Counted from the first letter of the stretch, positions 8,769 through 17,883 are shown. The stretch: 56,868 nucleotides of DNA from Alphaproteobacteria bacterium (GCA_009928665.1 SACF01000026.1:1-56868), one strand, 5' to 3'. Numbers and translations are program-made. Notes: generated from the letters alone by a model not told the origin.

Positions 8769-9581
8769 ATGATCCTGTTTCCGAATTGTAAAATAAATCT
8801 GGGGTTGAATATTCTCAGAAAAAGAACGGATGGATATCACGATATTGAGACGGTCTTCTACCCGGTGCCTTTTCATGATATTTTGGAGATTATTCCGGCT
8901 TCCGACGCCAGGTTTGCATTCAGTACATCGGGCTTGAAGATCCCGGACGATATGGGAAAAAACCTGTGTGTCAGGGCCTATCGGTTGTTAAGTTCAGATT
9001 TCCTTATCCCGGAAGTTAAAATGCATCTGCATAAGGTGATTCCGATGGGGGCAGGATTGGGCGGAGGTTCCTCCGACGGTGCTTTTACCCTGCTGTTGCT
9101 GAACCATTTGTTTAATCTGGAGCTGAATGAAGGAACTTTGATGGACTATGCCCGGAAACTGGGGAGTGATTGCCCGTTTTTCATCCGGAACCAGCCGGCA
9201 TTTGCTTCCGGTCGCGGAGACCTCTTCGAACCATCGCCGGTCAGTCTGACGGGATGGAACCTGGCGTTGGTTTTTCCCGGTATTCACGCGGGTACATCGG
9301 AGGCCTATGCCATGATTACACCGAAGCTCCCTTCCCGGAGCCTGAAAAAACTGGTGACGGATCCGGTATCCGGGTGGAAGGGATGGGTGACCAATGATTT
9401 CGAAACGGTCATGATTCGTGAATATCCCGTAATAGGCCAGATAAGGGACCAGCTTTACAATCAGGGCGCTGCCTTCGCGGCCATGACAGGCAGTGGATCC
9501 GCGGTGTTCGGACTATTCCGGGAGTCGCCGGTAATTGCAAACCTACCACCAGGTTGTTTTACATCTTCCTGCATCCTTTAG
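8769..9581 (+). CDS. ispE: 4-(cytidine 5'-diphospho)-2-C-methyl-D-erythritol kinase
   Basis: 270 aa GHMP-fold kinase of the non-mevalonate (MEP) isoprenoid pathway; it phosphorylates CDP-ME at the 2-position. Catalytic Lys8 lies in NCKINLGL, the ATP loop is PMGAGLGGGSSDGA (92-105), catalytic Asp134 lies in GSDCPFF, and the C-terminal motif is MTGSGSAVFGLF. Length is slightly short for the family (about 280 aa). It is followed by the first copy of a composite repeat and is convergent with lptG. Confidence 0.95.
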   Translation: MILFPNCKINLGLNILRKRTDGYHDIETVFYPVPFHDILEIIPASDARFAFSTSGLKIPDDMGKNLCVRAYRLLSSDFLIPEVKMHLHKVIPMGAGLGGGSSDGAFTLLLLNHLFNLELNEGTLMDYARKLGSDCPFFIRNQPAFASGRGDLFEPSPVSLTGWNLALVFPGIHAGTSEAYAMITPKLPSRSLKKLVTDPVSGWKGWVTNDFETVMIREYPVIGQIRDQLYNQGAAFAAMTGSGSAVFGLFRESPVIANLPPGCFTSSCIL

Positions 9582-9601
9582 CAGAGGTAGCAAGGAAGCG
9601 A

Positions 9602-9780
9602 AATGAATTCAAATCAGGCATTAGGCATTGGCCATTTGACGACAGGCAATAGGCAGTAGGCAATAGGCAGTAGGGAAAAAAGTTTTCCGTTTTCAATTTT
9701 CAATTGTCCATTGTCCATTGTCATTCACTCATTCATTTTGTCCGCTCTTCGTCCAACTCTTCGTCCAACTCTTCGTCCAC
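9602..9780 (+). repeat. Composite intergenic repeat, copy A
   Basis: The gap between ispE and lptG is built of short tandem modules: two copies of a GGCAATAGGCAGTA unit (about 9644-9674), a TTTTCAATTGTCCATTG module (about 9691-9721), a 27-bp block at 9717-9743 shared in inverted orientation with 32355-32381, and three copies of CTCTTCGTCCAA (9745-9780). An 11-bp AATGAATTCAA block at 9602-9612 is also found inverted at the far end of copy C. No ORF. Confidence 0.8.
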
Positions 9781-9784
9781 TGGT

Positions 9785-10861
9785 CTATTTAGGCGCAATT
9801 TTCAACAGGAAGAAGGCAATGATACCGAAAATAATATTTGGGATCCAAACGGCAATCAGGGGTGGGAGGTCGCCGAAAGTAGCAAAGACGGTGAATATTT
9901 GCATGAAAAGGATGTAAATGAAGGTCAGTGCAAGCCCGCTCCCCAGGTGAAAACCGATTCCACCGCGCACCTTGCGGCTTGATACCGATACTCCGATCAC
10001 CGTCAGGATGATTGTGGCAAACGGGAATGCCATGCGTTCATAACCTTTGACCTTGTACTTTATCACGTCGGGATCACCACGCAATTCTTTCTCCTTGATC
10101 TGTTTTCGAAGGGCGAAATAGTTCATGATCTTGACATCTTCAATATCCTCCATGAAATCGGACGGGGTGAAAGGCATCACCGTGTCGAGCTTTGCGCCTT
10201 TTTTCAGGGTTTCTTCCATCCCGTTGATCGTGCGGATATAGTAGTTCGAGATGATCCAATGCGACCGGATGCTGTCCCATTCAAGCCGTTCTGCTTTCAA
10301 CTTGTAGATTAGTTCCTGATCACGAAACTTTTCGACCGAGAACTTCCAGCCCGATCCTGTGTGAATATTAAAATTTTCCAGGTAAATAAATGATCCGGGA
10401 CTGATCTGTTTGTGTACGTTCTGATCGGTAAATTCACGTGGATCATTGATGTATTTTTTCTCAAACTCGTGCATTCCCCGGTTGGTGTAAGGAATAACGA
10501 AGTTGGCCAGGAGAAAGGAAAAAAGCCCCAGGACAACCGCTGAAATAAAATAGGGAAATAATAACCTACGGAAACTGATCCCGCTGCTGAGAATCGCGAT
10601 GATCTCAGAATTGGAAGCCATCCGGGAGGTGAAAAATATGACGGCAATAAAGGTCAGCAGGTAGCTGAAAAGATTCATGAAATAGGGAACGAAATTCACG
10701 TAGTAATCAAAGATGATGGCTTTGAGCGGAGCATCATGCCGTAAAAAATCATCGATCTTTTCCGAAATGTCAAACACGATGACGATGAACATCAGCAGAA
10801 CCATTGTGAAAAAAAAGGTTCCCAGGAATTTCAGGATGATATAGCGGTCGATTGTGCGCAT
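9785..10861 (-). CDS. lptG: LPS export permease subunit (YjgP/YjgQ family)
   Basis: 358 aa. The three N-terminal membrane helices (residues about 10-120), a central periplasmic beta-jellyroll domain (about 130-270) and three C-terminal helices are the LptF/LptG layout. In the Lpt machine this permease, with LptB, extracts lipopolysaccharide from the inner membrane and passes it to the periplasmic bridge. LptF versus LptG cannot be told apart from this alone; Bacteroidota proteins next to tgt are usually called LptG/YjgQ. Start 12 nt after the tgt stop, so the two form an operon. The lptD-like and OstA-like genes at 23.5 and 28.7 kb are likely partners. Confidence 0.88.
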   Translation of the reverse strand: MRTIDRYIILKFLGTFFFTMVLLMFIVIVFDISEKIDDFLRHDAPLKAIIFDYYVNFVPYFMNLFSYLLTFIAVIFFTSRMASNSEIIAILSSGISFRRLLFPYFISAVVLGLFSFLLANFVIPYTNRGMHEFEKKYINDPREFTDQNVHKQISPGSFIYLENFNIHTGSGWKFSVEKFRDQELIYKLKAERLEWDSIRSHWIISNYYIRTINGMEETLKKGAKLDTVMPFTPSDFMEDIEDVKIMNYFALRKQIKEKELRGDPDVIKYKVKGYERMAFPFATIILTVIGVSVSSRKVRGGIGFHLGSGLALTFIYILFMQIFTVFATFGDLPPLIAVWIPNIIFGIIAFFLLKIAPK

Positions 10862-10873
10862 CGGAAGCCGGTT

Positions 10874-12004
10874 CTAAAGCCTTTGCATGAGTTGTACCAC
10901 CATCCTTTCTTTCCAGGAAGTGAAGGTTCCTGCGATGATCTGTTTGCGGGCCTCTTTCATCAACCAGATGTAGAAGCCGAGGTTATGCAGGGTTGCGATC
11001 ATCGCGCTCAGTATTTCTTTCGATATAAACAGATGCCTTAAAAAGGCTTTTGAATATTGAAGATCAGCATAAACTTCCCCTTCTGTTTCGATGGGAGAAA
11101 AATCATCCTTCCACTTCTCATTTTTAATGTTGATGATCCCATTGCGGGTGAAGAGCATACCGTTGCGCCCGTTCCGGGTAGGCATGACACAGTCGAACAT
11201 GTCGACTCCCAGTGCAATGCTTTCGAGTATGTTGGCAGGCGTACCGACACCCATTAAATAACGTGGTTTATCTTTTGGAAGTATATCGCAAACCAATCCG
11301 GTCATATCGTACATCATCCGCGCCGGCTCCCCGACCGATAGTCCACCGATTGCATTCCCGTCGGCTCCCTGATCCGAGATAAACCGGGCCGACTCCTTTC
11401 GCAATTCGGGATAGACACTGCCCTGCACGATCGGAAACAATGCCTGACTGTACCCATGGGGGCAACCCGTCTCGGCGAAGTGTGTTATACAACGCCTGAG
11501 CCAGTGGTGGGTTCTTTTCAATGACTTCCGTGCATAGGATTCATCGCAGGGCCAGGGCGTACATTCGTCAAAAGCCATGATGATGTCGGCTCCGAGCTTG
11601 CGTTGAATCTCCACTGCTGTTTCAGGAGTAAAGGTATGCCGGGATCCGTCGATGTGTGACTGAAAGACTACCCCGTTATCCGTGAATTTCCGTATATCGC
11701 CCAGAGAATAAATCTGATAGCCACCGCTGTCGGTCAGGATTGGCTTGTTCCATCCGTTAAACCGGTGCAAACCGCCGGCCTTTGAAATGATTTCGACACC
11801 GGGACGAAGATAAAGGTGGTAGGTGTTCGAAAGCATGATCTGCGCCCCGATCACCTCGTCAAGGTCCTTGATATGCAAAGCTTTAACAGCTCCGGCAGTT
11901 CCCACCGGCATGAAAAAGGGAGATTCCACGGCGCCATGGTCTGTTGTAAGAACGCCGGCCCTCGCAGCGGAATGCTCATCCGAATGTTCTACCTGAAATA
12001 TCAA
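10874..12004 (-). CDS. tgt: Queuine/preQ1 tRNA-guanine transglycosylase
   Basis: 376 aa from a TTG at 12004. It swaps guanine 34 of GUN-anticodon tRNAs for preQ1. Seen are the catalytic nucleophile region ILTDSGGYQ (Asp92), MAFDECTP, GGLSVGEP, and MGVGTP followed by MFDCVMPTRNGRNG with the second active-site Asp. The open frame runs to 12118, but aligning ARAGVLTTDHG with the family puts the initiator exactly at this TTG, and a -7 box at 12032-12025 would start transcription at about 12018, downstream of the upstream ATGs. Odd: the usual CxCxxC zinc site is missing; the equivalent segment reads ETEGEVYADLQYSKAFLRHL. Heads the tgt-lptG operon. Confidence 0.93.
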   Translation of the reverse strand: MIFQVEHSDEHSAARAGVLTTDHGAVESPFFMPVGTAGAVKALHIKDLDEVIGAQIMLSNTYHLYLRPGVEIISKAGGLHRFNGWNKPILTDSGGYQIYSLGDIRKFTDNGVVFQSHIDGSRHTFTPETAVEIQRKLGADIIMAFDECTPWPCDESYARKSLKRTHHWLRRCITHFAETGCPHGYSQALFPIVQGSVYPELRKESARFISDQGADGNAIGGLSVGEPARMMYDMTGLVCDILPKDKPRYLMGVGTPANILESIALGVDMFDCVMPTRNGRNGMLFTRNGIINIKNEKWKDDFSPIETEGEVYADLQYSKAFLRHLFISKEILSAMIATLHNLGFYIWLMKEARKQIIAGTFTSWKERMVVQLMQRL

Positions 12005-12024
12005 GATGAAATCAGTTAAAGTGG

Positions 12025-12032
12025 CAAAGATA
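12025..12032 (-). promoter_or_regulatory. -7 box (TATCTTTG) for tgt-lptG
   Basis: Minus-strand TATCTTTG from 12032 to 12025, predicted start near 12018, 14 nt before the TTG at 12004. It decides the start of tgt. No convincing -33 box. Confidence 0.45.
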
Positions 12033-12128
12033 AGGGTTTTCAACCATCCGGCCATTTTATCCACAATAGCGAATGAATTCATCACAGAATGAATATCTTT
12101 GTCGACGAATCTTGTCATATTGTTTTAA

Positions 12129-13262
12129 ATGATTGATTTGCTGGTCGATACATCGATAATTCCATTAATTTTACTTGGTCTTTTTTCCCTTTGTTTTCTG
12201 ATCCAGATGGTCTGGCTCTGGTTTTTCTTCTGGAGATTGGCCCGCAAAAAGCCGGCAGAAACACCTGCGAATCCGGTTCCGGTTTCGGTTGTCATCTGTG
12301 CACATAATGAATATTCAAATCTGAAAGAGAACCTTCCTCTGATCCTGGAACAGGAGTACCCCGAATTTGAGGTTCTGGTTGTCGATCATGCATCCGACGA
12401 CGACACGCGCTACCTGTGCTCCTATTACAGTGAGAAATACCCGAATTTTAAATTTCTTACGGTCAGTGAGGACCTGAATTTCTTCACAGGTAAAAAATTT
12501 CCTCTGTCCATCGGGATTAAATCTGCCAGCTATGATTGGATCCTGTTGACCGATGCCGATTGCCGGCCTGCCGGAAAGGAATGGATCCGTTCGATTATGA
12601 ACGTCACTCGCCCCGAAACCGGGATTGTACTTGGCTATTCGCCGTTTATTAAGGGAAAGGGACTGCTTAACAAACTGATCCGGTTCGACAACGCGGTTAA
12701 CGCCCTTCATTATCTTTCGTTCGCACTGGGCGGTATTCCTTACATGGGTATCGGAAGGAATTTATCCTACCGTAAGCAGTTGTTTTATGAGAACAATGGT
12801 TTCATCGCGCATTACCGGGTTCATTCGGGCGACGATGATCTGTTTATCAATCAGGTTGCGACTTCGGCAAACACTTCAGTTTCGGTCGATCCGGACGGAT
12901 TTGTCTATGCGCCTGCACAAGAGTCTTTCAATTCCTGGATGCGGATGAAACAACGGTATGCCAACACGGCCCGACTCTACAAATTTTCGCACAAGCTCTT
13001 GCTCCGGCTATTTACCTTCAGTTCCTTCGGCATTGTGGCCCTCTTCATCCTGATGCTGTCGCTGAATTGGTCTGCAATCCCCGTTCTCGTACTGTTTTCA
13101 ATCCGGTTGATCTGTCAGATCGTAGTGTTTTCGGGCGGATTGAAACGCCTCCGCGATCAGGATCTGGCGCCTTTGGTTCCCCTTTTTGAACTCATCATGT
13201 TTTTCGTGAAGACATGGATATTTATCCCGGTCATATTCCGCACTCCCCAAAGATGGAAATAG
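12129..13262 (+). CDS. Membrane-bound family 2 glycosyltransferase
   Basis: 377 aa. One N-terminal membrane helix (about 13-38), a GT-A domain (about 50-270) and two to three C-terminal helices. Motifs: VSVVICAHNE, VVDHASDDDT, the metal-binding LLTDADCRP, the acceptor GDDDLF, and a QxxRW-like RMKQRYAN. These mark a processive or polyprenyl-type GT2 acting on a nucleotide sugar at the cytoplasmic face. In Bacteroidota this gene is frequently followed by a sigma factor, as here; the sigma ATG lies inside its last four codons. Substrate unknown. Confidence 0.88.
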   Translation: MIDLLVDTSIIPLILLGLFSLCFLIQMVWLWFFFWRLARKKPAETPANPVPVSVVICAHNEYSNLKENLPLILEQEYPEFEVLVVDHASDDDTRYLCSYYSEKYPNFKFLTVSEDLNFFTGKKFPLSIGIKSASYDWILLTDADCRPAGKEWIRSIMNVTRPETGIVLGYSPFIKGKGLLNKLIRFDNAVNALHYLSFALGGIPYMGIGRNLSYRKQLFYENNGFIAHYRVHSGDDDLFINQVATSANTSVSVDPDGFVYAPAQESFNSWMRMKQRYANTARLYKFSHKLLLRLFTFSSFGIVALFILMLSLNWSAIPVLVLFSIRLICQIVVFSGGLKRLRDQDLAPLVPLFELIMFFVKTWIFIPVIFRTPQRWK

Positions 13263-13858
13263 GCGCAAACCTGACCGAGAAAGCAAAGCAGGACTATCTG
13301 TTGGTCCGACAGGCGCTTGAAAGCGGTGATCAGCAAGCCTATGCCTCGCTTCTGAATAAATATCGGGACACCCTGTATTTTATGATGCTTAAAATGACGG
13401 GTAATCCTTCCGATGCCGACGATCTTACCATCGAAGCCTTCGGGAAGGCATTTAAGAATCTTGCCCAATATACTCCCGATTTTGCTTTCAGTACATGGTT
13501 GTTCAAGATTGCTGCCAATAACTGCATCGATTTTTTAAGAAAGACCAAACGCCTTCAGTTCACCGACAATCTGTTCGATGATGAAGAATCGAATGATGCT
13601 CCTGCAAATATTCCTGCCGACACCCTGGACCCGGAGGAGCAGGTGATCGAAAAGCAAAAAATCCAGTTGGTCAGAGAGGTGGTGACCAAGTTAAAGCCGC
13701 ACTACCGGCAATTGGTTGAGTTGCGGTACTTTAAAGAGTGGTCGTATGAGGAAATCGCGACGGAACTCGATTTGCCGCTTGGAACCGTGAAAGCGCAGTT
13801 GTTCAGGGCCAGGGATTTTCTCTTCCAGATCCTCCAAAATTCACAGGAAAAAATCTGA
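13253..13858 (+). CDS. RNA polymerase sigma-70 family (ECF-type) factor
   Basis: 201 aa. Region 2 spans about 30-100 (DADDLTIEAFGKAFKNL and FSTWLFKIAANNCIDFLRK) and region 4 spans about 140-195 (YRQLVELRYFKEWSYEEIA, LPLGTVKAQLFRAR). The longest frame starts at 13214 inside the glycosyltransferase gene, but ATG 13253 overlaps the glycosyltransferase stop by 10 nt, fits translational coupling and gives the usual N-terminus. No anti-sigma gene follows, so control is not obvious. Confidence 0.9.
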   Translation: MEIGANLTEKAKQDYLLVRQALESGDQQAYASLLNKYRDTLYFMMLKMTGNPSDADDLTIEAFGKAFKNLAQYTPDFAFSTWLFKIAANNCIDFLRKTKRLQFTDNLFDDEESNDAPANIPADTLDPEEQVIEKQKIQLVREVVTKLKPHYRQLVELRYFKEWSYEEIATELDLPLGTVKAQLFRARDFLFQILQNSQEKI

Positions 13859-13867
13859 TATTTTGAT

Positions 13868-13875
13868 TAATTTTG
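13868..13875 (+). promoter_or_regulatory. Possible -7 box (TAATTTTG) for urocanase
   Basis: TAATTTTG fits TAnnTTTG, 130 nt before the hutU ATG, directly after the sigma factor stop. A long leader and no -33 box make this weak. Confidence 0.25.
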
Positions 13876-14004
13876 CCTGGTCCCTCGCTGCTGAAGGAAC
13901 CGGCGATCGCGGATACCTGAAGTTTTATTCCTTAACAATTCGTACAAAAATCAAATAGTTCCTTTTTAGAGGTTAATATTCCACCATTGAAAGAGATCAG
14001 GTTT

Positions 14005-16005
14005 ATGAACAGCAGTGACTTTAAAAATACCATCCTGGCCGGCATACCGGAAATGCTGCCGCCTCCTCGTCCGTATGATCCGGAGGTGAACCATGCACCC
14101 GTTCGGAAGGAGATTCTTTCGGGGCCTGAAAAACAACTTGCTTTGCGAAATGCGCTCAGGTACTTCGATCCCAGGTACCATGAAATACTGGCACCCGAAT
14201 TTGCAGCGGAGTTGAAGACCTATGGACGAATTTATATGTACCGGTTCAGACCCGACTATCCCATGCACGCCCGCCACATCGATGAATACCCGCACCAGTC
14301 GCGGCAGGCCGCAGCCATCATGCTGATGATCCAGAACAACCTCGACCCGGCTGTTGCCCAGCATCCCCACGAGCTCATTACCTATGGCGGCAACGGGGCT
14401 GTTTTCCAGAACTGGGCCCAGTACCTGCTCACCATGCAGTACCTTGCGCAGATGACCGACCGGCAAACGCTTGTTATGTATTCAGGCCATCCCCTCGGAC
14501 TGTTCCCCTCACATCCTGAAGCGCCAAGGGTAGTAGTGACAAACGGAATGATGATCCCAAACTATTCAAAGCCCGATGACTGGGAGCGGTTCAATGCACT
14601 CGGGGTCACCCAATACGGGCAAATGACTGCCGGTTCGTACATGTACATTGGTCCCCAGGGAATTGTACACGGTACCACCATCACCATCTTAAATGCTGCC
14701 CGGAAAATCTCCTCCGATCCGATCGCCGGAACCCTTTTCGTGACTTCGGGTTTGGGTGGAATGTCGGGCGCACAGGCCAAAGCTGCTGTCATCTCCGGCG
14801 CGATCGGCGTCATTGCCGAGATTAACCCGCGGGTAGTGAAAAAGAGATTTGACCAGGGCTGGGTCGACGAAGTTTTTCTGAGCCTGCCCGATCTGTATCA
14901 ACGAATCCTGACCGCCGTTGGTCGCAAAGAAGCGGTTTCACTGGCCTATCAGGGAAACATTGTCGACCTGTGGGAATGCCTGGCCGATAAACAACTGAAG
15001 GTCGGGCTGGGATCGGACCAGACTTCGCTCCACAATCCATGGGCAGGCGGGTACTATCCGGCGGGGCTGACCTTTGCCGAATCGAATGAGATGATGGTGA
15101 AGGATCCGGCCGGATTCCGCGATGCAGTGCAGGCTTCACTCCGGCGTCAGGTTACGGCCATCCATAAAATGGTGTCGAACGGAATGTATTTCTGGGATTA
15201 CGGAAATGCTTTCCTGCTGGAAGCCTCCAGGGCCGGTGCCGATGTGGTTGGACCCGATGGTTCGTTCATCTATCCTTCCTATGTTCAGGATATCATGGGC
15301 CCCCTCTTCTTTGATTACGGCTTCGGCCCTTTTCGCTGGGTCTGTACCTCGGGTGATCCGCACGATCTGGAAGTAACCGACCAGATCGCAGCCGGAGTAC
15401 TCGAAGAAATTTCAGCAGGATCGCCTCGCGAGATCAGGTCACAGATGCATGATAACATTCATTGGATCAGGGAAGCCGGCAGGAACAGGCTGGTGGTGGG
15501 ATCCCAGGCACGGATCCTTTATGCCGATTGCGAAGGAAGAACGAAGATAGCCGCCGCATTCAATCAGGCCATCCGGGAGGGAAAGATCACCGCGCCGGTT
15601 GTCCTTGGCAGGGATCACCACGATGTTTCAGGGACTGACTCACCGTTTCGTGAGACCTCCAACATTTACGACGGATCTTCCTTCACGGCCGATATGGCAA
15701 TACAGAATGTGATCGGCGATAGTTTCCGGGGGGCAACCTGGGTTTCCATTCACAACGGGGGAGGAGTGGGATGGGGAGAGGTGATCAATGGCGGATTCGG
15801 AATGCTGCTCGACGGCAGTGAACCGGCCGACCGTCGGCTTCATTCCATGCTGCATTGGGATGTCAACAACGGAATCGCCCGTCGGGCCTGGGCCCGTAAC
15901 AAAGAGGCTGTTTTCGCGATCAAGCGGGCGATGAAGGCCGAAGCAGATCTGAGGGTTACGTTACCCCATAATGTTGATGACGCAATCATTGCAGGCAGCT
16001 TTTAA
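14005..16005 (+). CDS. hutU: Urocanate hydratase
   Basis: 666 aa from ATG 14005 (the open frame extends to a TTG at 13987). It converts urocanate to imidazolonepropionate in histidine degradation, using tightly bound NAD+. Family blocks seen: YGGNGAVFQNWAQY, YSGHPLGLFPSH, TAGSYMYIGPQGIVHGT, FVTSGLGGMSGAQAKA, GLGSDQTSLHNPWAGGYYP and GRDHHDVSGTDSPFRETSN. It is about 110 aa longer than proteobacterial HutU (about 555 aa), as is usual for the Bacteroidota-type long urocanase. No hutH, hutI or formiminotransferase gene is nearby. Confidence 0.95.
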   Translation: MNSSDFKNTILAGIPEMLPPPRPYDPEVNHAPVRKEILSGPEKQLALRNALRYFDPRYHEILAPEFAAELKTYGRIYMYRFRPDYPMHARHIDEYPHQSRQAAAIMLMIQNNLDPAVAQHPHELITYGGNGAVFQNWAQYLLTMQYLAQMTDRQTLVMYSGHPLGLFPSHPEAPRVVVTNGMMIPNYSKPDDWERFNALGVTQYGQMTAGSYMYIGPQGIVHGTTITILNAARKISSDPIAGTLFVTSGLGGMSGAQAKAAVISGAIGVIAEINPRVVKKRFDQGWVDEVFLSLPDLYQRILTAVGRKEAVSLAYQGNIVDLWECLADKQLKVGLGSDQTSLHNPWAGGYYPAGLTFAESNEMMVKDPAGFRDAVQASLRRQVTAIHKMVSNGMYFWDYGNAFLLEASRAGADVVGPDGSFIYPSYVQDIMGPLFFDYGFGPFRWVCTSGDPHDLEVTDQIAAGVLEEISAGSPREIRSQMHDNIHWIREAGRNRLVVGSQARILYADCEGRTKIAAAFNQAIREGKITAPVVLGRDHHDVSGTDSPFRETSNIYDGSSFTADMAIQNVIGDSFRGATWVSIHNGGGVGWGEVINGGFGMLLDGSEPADRRLHSMLHWDVNNGIARRAWARNKEAVFAIKRAMKAEADLRVTLPHNVDDAIIAGSF

Positions 16006-16025
16006 TAAATAACGACTGATTTTCC

Positions 16026-16048
16026 CGGTTCTCCGGCGACCGGAACCG
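16026..16048. terminator. Hairpin between convergent hutU and lipoprotein gene
   Basis: CGGTT / AACCG outer arms and CCGG / CCGG inner arms form a 9-bp stem with a 2-nt bulge and a CGA loop, in the 57-nt gap between two converging stops. No clean T-tract. Confidence 0.4.
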
Positions 16049-16062
16049 AAAAGCGGATAGAC

Positions 16063-17052
16063 CTAGAAATTCTTGGCAGTGAGTACCTGCGTCCGGATGT
16101 CGGCAGTATCAACCGGATTGGCAACTTCCTGTTTGATCACCCCGAATTTTTTACTGATCCAGAACAGGGATGATCGGTAAATCTTTCCGGCATCTGTCGA
16201 TACAGGCTCCGTATAACGGTACCTGTCGCAAAGAAAATCTCCGGCAACGGTATTTATCAGGGTATTCGTATCAAGCAGGGTCACGGTGGTTGTGTCAAGG
16301 TTGAGAATACTCGTATAAACCACACCGGGCTTGGCATCAATGGCAAAGGTGACCGGATGGAGGGTGAGGGTCGAATCGTGGTTTATCGTGTACCGGTCGG
16401 GCGTGACACTCCATTTCAGGGCCTTGGAAAGACCTCCCCATGCACAGGTCTGGATGACGGTTCCCGTGAAATAGTAATCCGAGGGATTTGCACCGATGTT
16501 ACGCTGGAGCTGACAAACAGTTCCGTTGTTCAACAGGGTCTCATAAGTCCAGTTGTTTCCCGTTTTCGCGAAACTGAAGTACCTGATTGAATCAGCGGGA
16601 ACCTGAACAGAAGCCATACTGCCCGACCAGCTGATGTATTCATCTCCGTAATCGCCGCATTCGTTTCCCGAGATCCGCAGATCGAGTGTCGTTTCATCAA
16701 GGAACACAGCATATCCGCTCAGACTCCAGTTCTGGCATTTCGGATTTTCCGGATCATTGCATTCCACCTTGAAATAGATGGTCCCTGAAGTGTACTGAAA
16801 AATCCTGAAAACGCTGGTCTCTTTGGCAAAAAGAATTCCGGAAAGGGTATTGCCGCCAGCGTCGGGGTAAATAACCACGAGCCCGTTCTGTTTGAGGTAC
16901 TGGTTGTTTTTAAAGGCAGTGATAACCCCTCTCCAGTTTCCGATAAAATCATTCTGGGTTTTGGTGGAGGGATCAAAGCCGGATTTCTTTTTACAGCCGC
17001 CTGATGCGATCAGACAAAAGGCACACAGCAGGATGAGGAGGTTGTTTTTCAT
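16063..17052 (-). CDS. Putative lipoprotein of unknown function
   Basis: 329 aa. The N-terminus MKNNLLILLCAFCLIASGGC ends in a lipobox with Cys20 followed by KKKSG. The mature part is mostly predicted beta strands, with several Cys (about six) that could pair in the periplasm. A segment near residue 40 (FIGNWRGVITAF) resembles the start of lipocalin-like folds found in other Bacteroidota lipoproteins, but no family can be named. It follows the YD-repeat gene by 45 nt on the same strand and may share its transcript. Confidence 0.7.
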   Translation of the reverse strand: MKNNLLILLCAFCLIASGGCKKKSGFDPSTKTQNDFIGNWRGVITAFKNNQYLKQNGLVVIYPDAGGNTLSGILFAKETSVFRIFQYTSGTIYFKVECNDPENPKCQNWSLSGYAVFLDETTLDLRISGNECGDYGDEYISWSGSMASVQVPADSIRYFSFAKTGNNWTYETLLNNGTVCQLQRNIGANPSDYYFTGTVIQTCAWGGLSKALKWSVTPDRYTINHDSTLTLHPVTFAIDAKPGVVYTSILNLDTTTVTLLDTNTLINTVAGDFLCDRYRYTEPVSTDAGKIYRSSLFWISKKFGVIKQEVANPVDTADIRTQVLTAKNF

Positions 17053-17097
17053 GGATCAGATCTTGTTACATGCAGGTTTGTATAGTATTAACGTGGT

Positions 17098-17805
17098 TTA
17101 GTCGAAGAATGTATATTCATATTTCAGAAAATAATGTCGGCTCAGGGTCCGGCTGCGGCCATCAAAGGTTACTTCCACCTCCTTCAACCGCCCCGCTTCA
17201 TCGTAGGTTCGGTCGACAGTCATGTACACCGTACCCGTTTCGTCGACCTCTTCTTCCCGGATAACCTGCCCGAGTTCATTTCGGGTCAGCCGGCTTTCAC
17301 TCTGAACTTCAGTGCGAAAATCGTTCATACTGATCGGTTCTCCCTGACTGTCGAACGACTCCTGGGCAACCATCCGGTCGCCATCCCAGGTGAATGTTTC
17401 AACCTGTTCCACCTCACCTTCCTCCGTGGTGGTAGTCACCCGGATCAGATAATCCGAGTCGTCATATTCGTAATTGAGGGTGTCGACAGAACCATCCTGG
17501 TAAGTTTTCTCCACATGATCGATCCTTCCCCGGTCATCCCGGCAGTAGATTTTTTGTTCGGCGAGGATCTCCTGCTCCGGGTAATAGCGTTCGCTGGCCA
17601 GGCCTCCCCCGGAGTCATATTCAAAAAGATACTCCTCTTCAAATTCCCCTGAATTGCTGTATCTGATCTCCCGGACCGGATTTCCCGATTCATTGAATTC
17701 CGAGTACTGATGCGGGTGCCCTTGCAGATCCAACGCTTCATCATCCAAATTTTTTAAAATGTAATCGAACTGGGTAACCGTGACGGTCCGTAATTTTTTA
17801 TCCAT
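17098..17805 (-). CDS. Acidic YD/RHS-like repeat protein
   Basis: 235 aa from ATG 17805 (MDKKLRTVT); the frame extends to 17844 but the first 13 codons look non-coding. The protein has no signal peptide and is built of about eight imperfect strand-turn repeats of the form Y(D/E)xxGxLxxE..Y..G (for example YEYDDSDYLIRVTTTTEEGE and RTYDEAGRLKEVEVTF), typical of YD or YwqK-type repeat proteins that fold as beta-sheets. It is strongly acidic. Function unknown. Divergent from the prolyl oligopeptidase gene (78 nt apart). Confidence 0.7.
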   Translation of the reverse strand: MDKKLRTVTVTQFDYILKNLDDEALDLQGHPHQYSEFNESGNPVREIRYSNSGEFEEEYLFEYDSGGGLASERYYPEQEILAEQKIYCRDDRGRIDHVEKTYQDGSVDTLNYEYDDSDYLIRVTTTTEEGEVEQVETFTWDGDRMVAQESFDSQGEPISMNDFRTEVQSESRLTRNELGQVIREEEVDETGTVYMTVDRTYDEAGRLKEVEVTFDGRSRTLSRHYFLKYEYTFFD

Positions 17806-17883
17806 TGATTCGATGTGATGGTTGAATTTTAAAAATAATGCCATAAATTTACTTCAAAATGTCATAAGTTTAAAAACCAGGCT

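Noticed and set aside
12058..12118. Upstream ATG starts for tgt at 12118, 12082 and 12058
   Set aside because: They add up to 38 residues absent from the family and lie upstream of the TATCTTTG promoter box.
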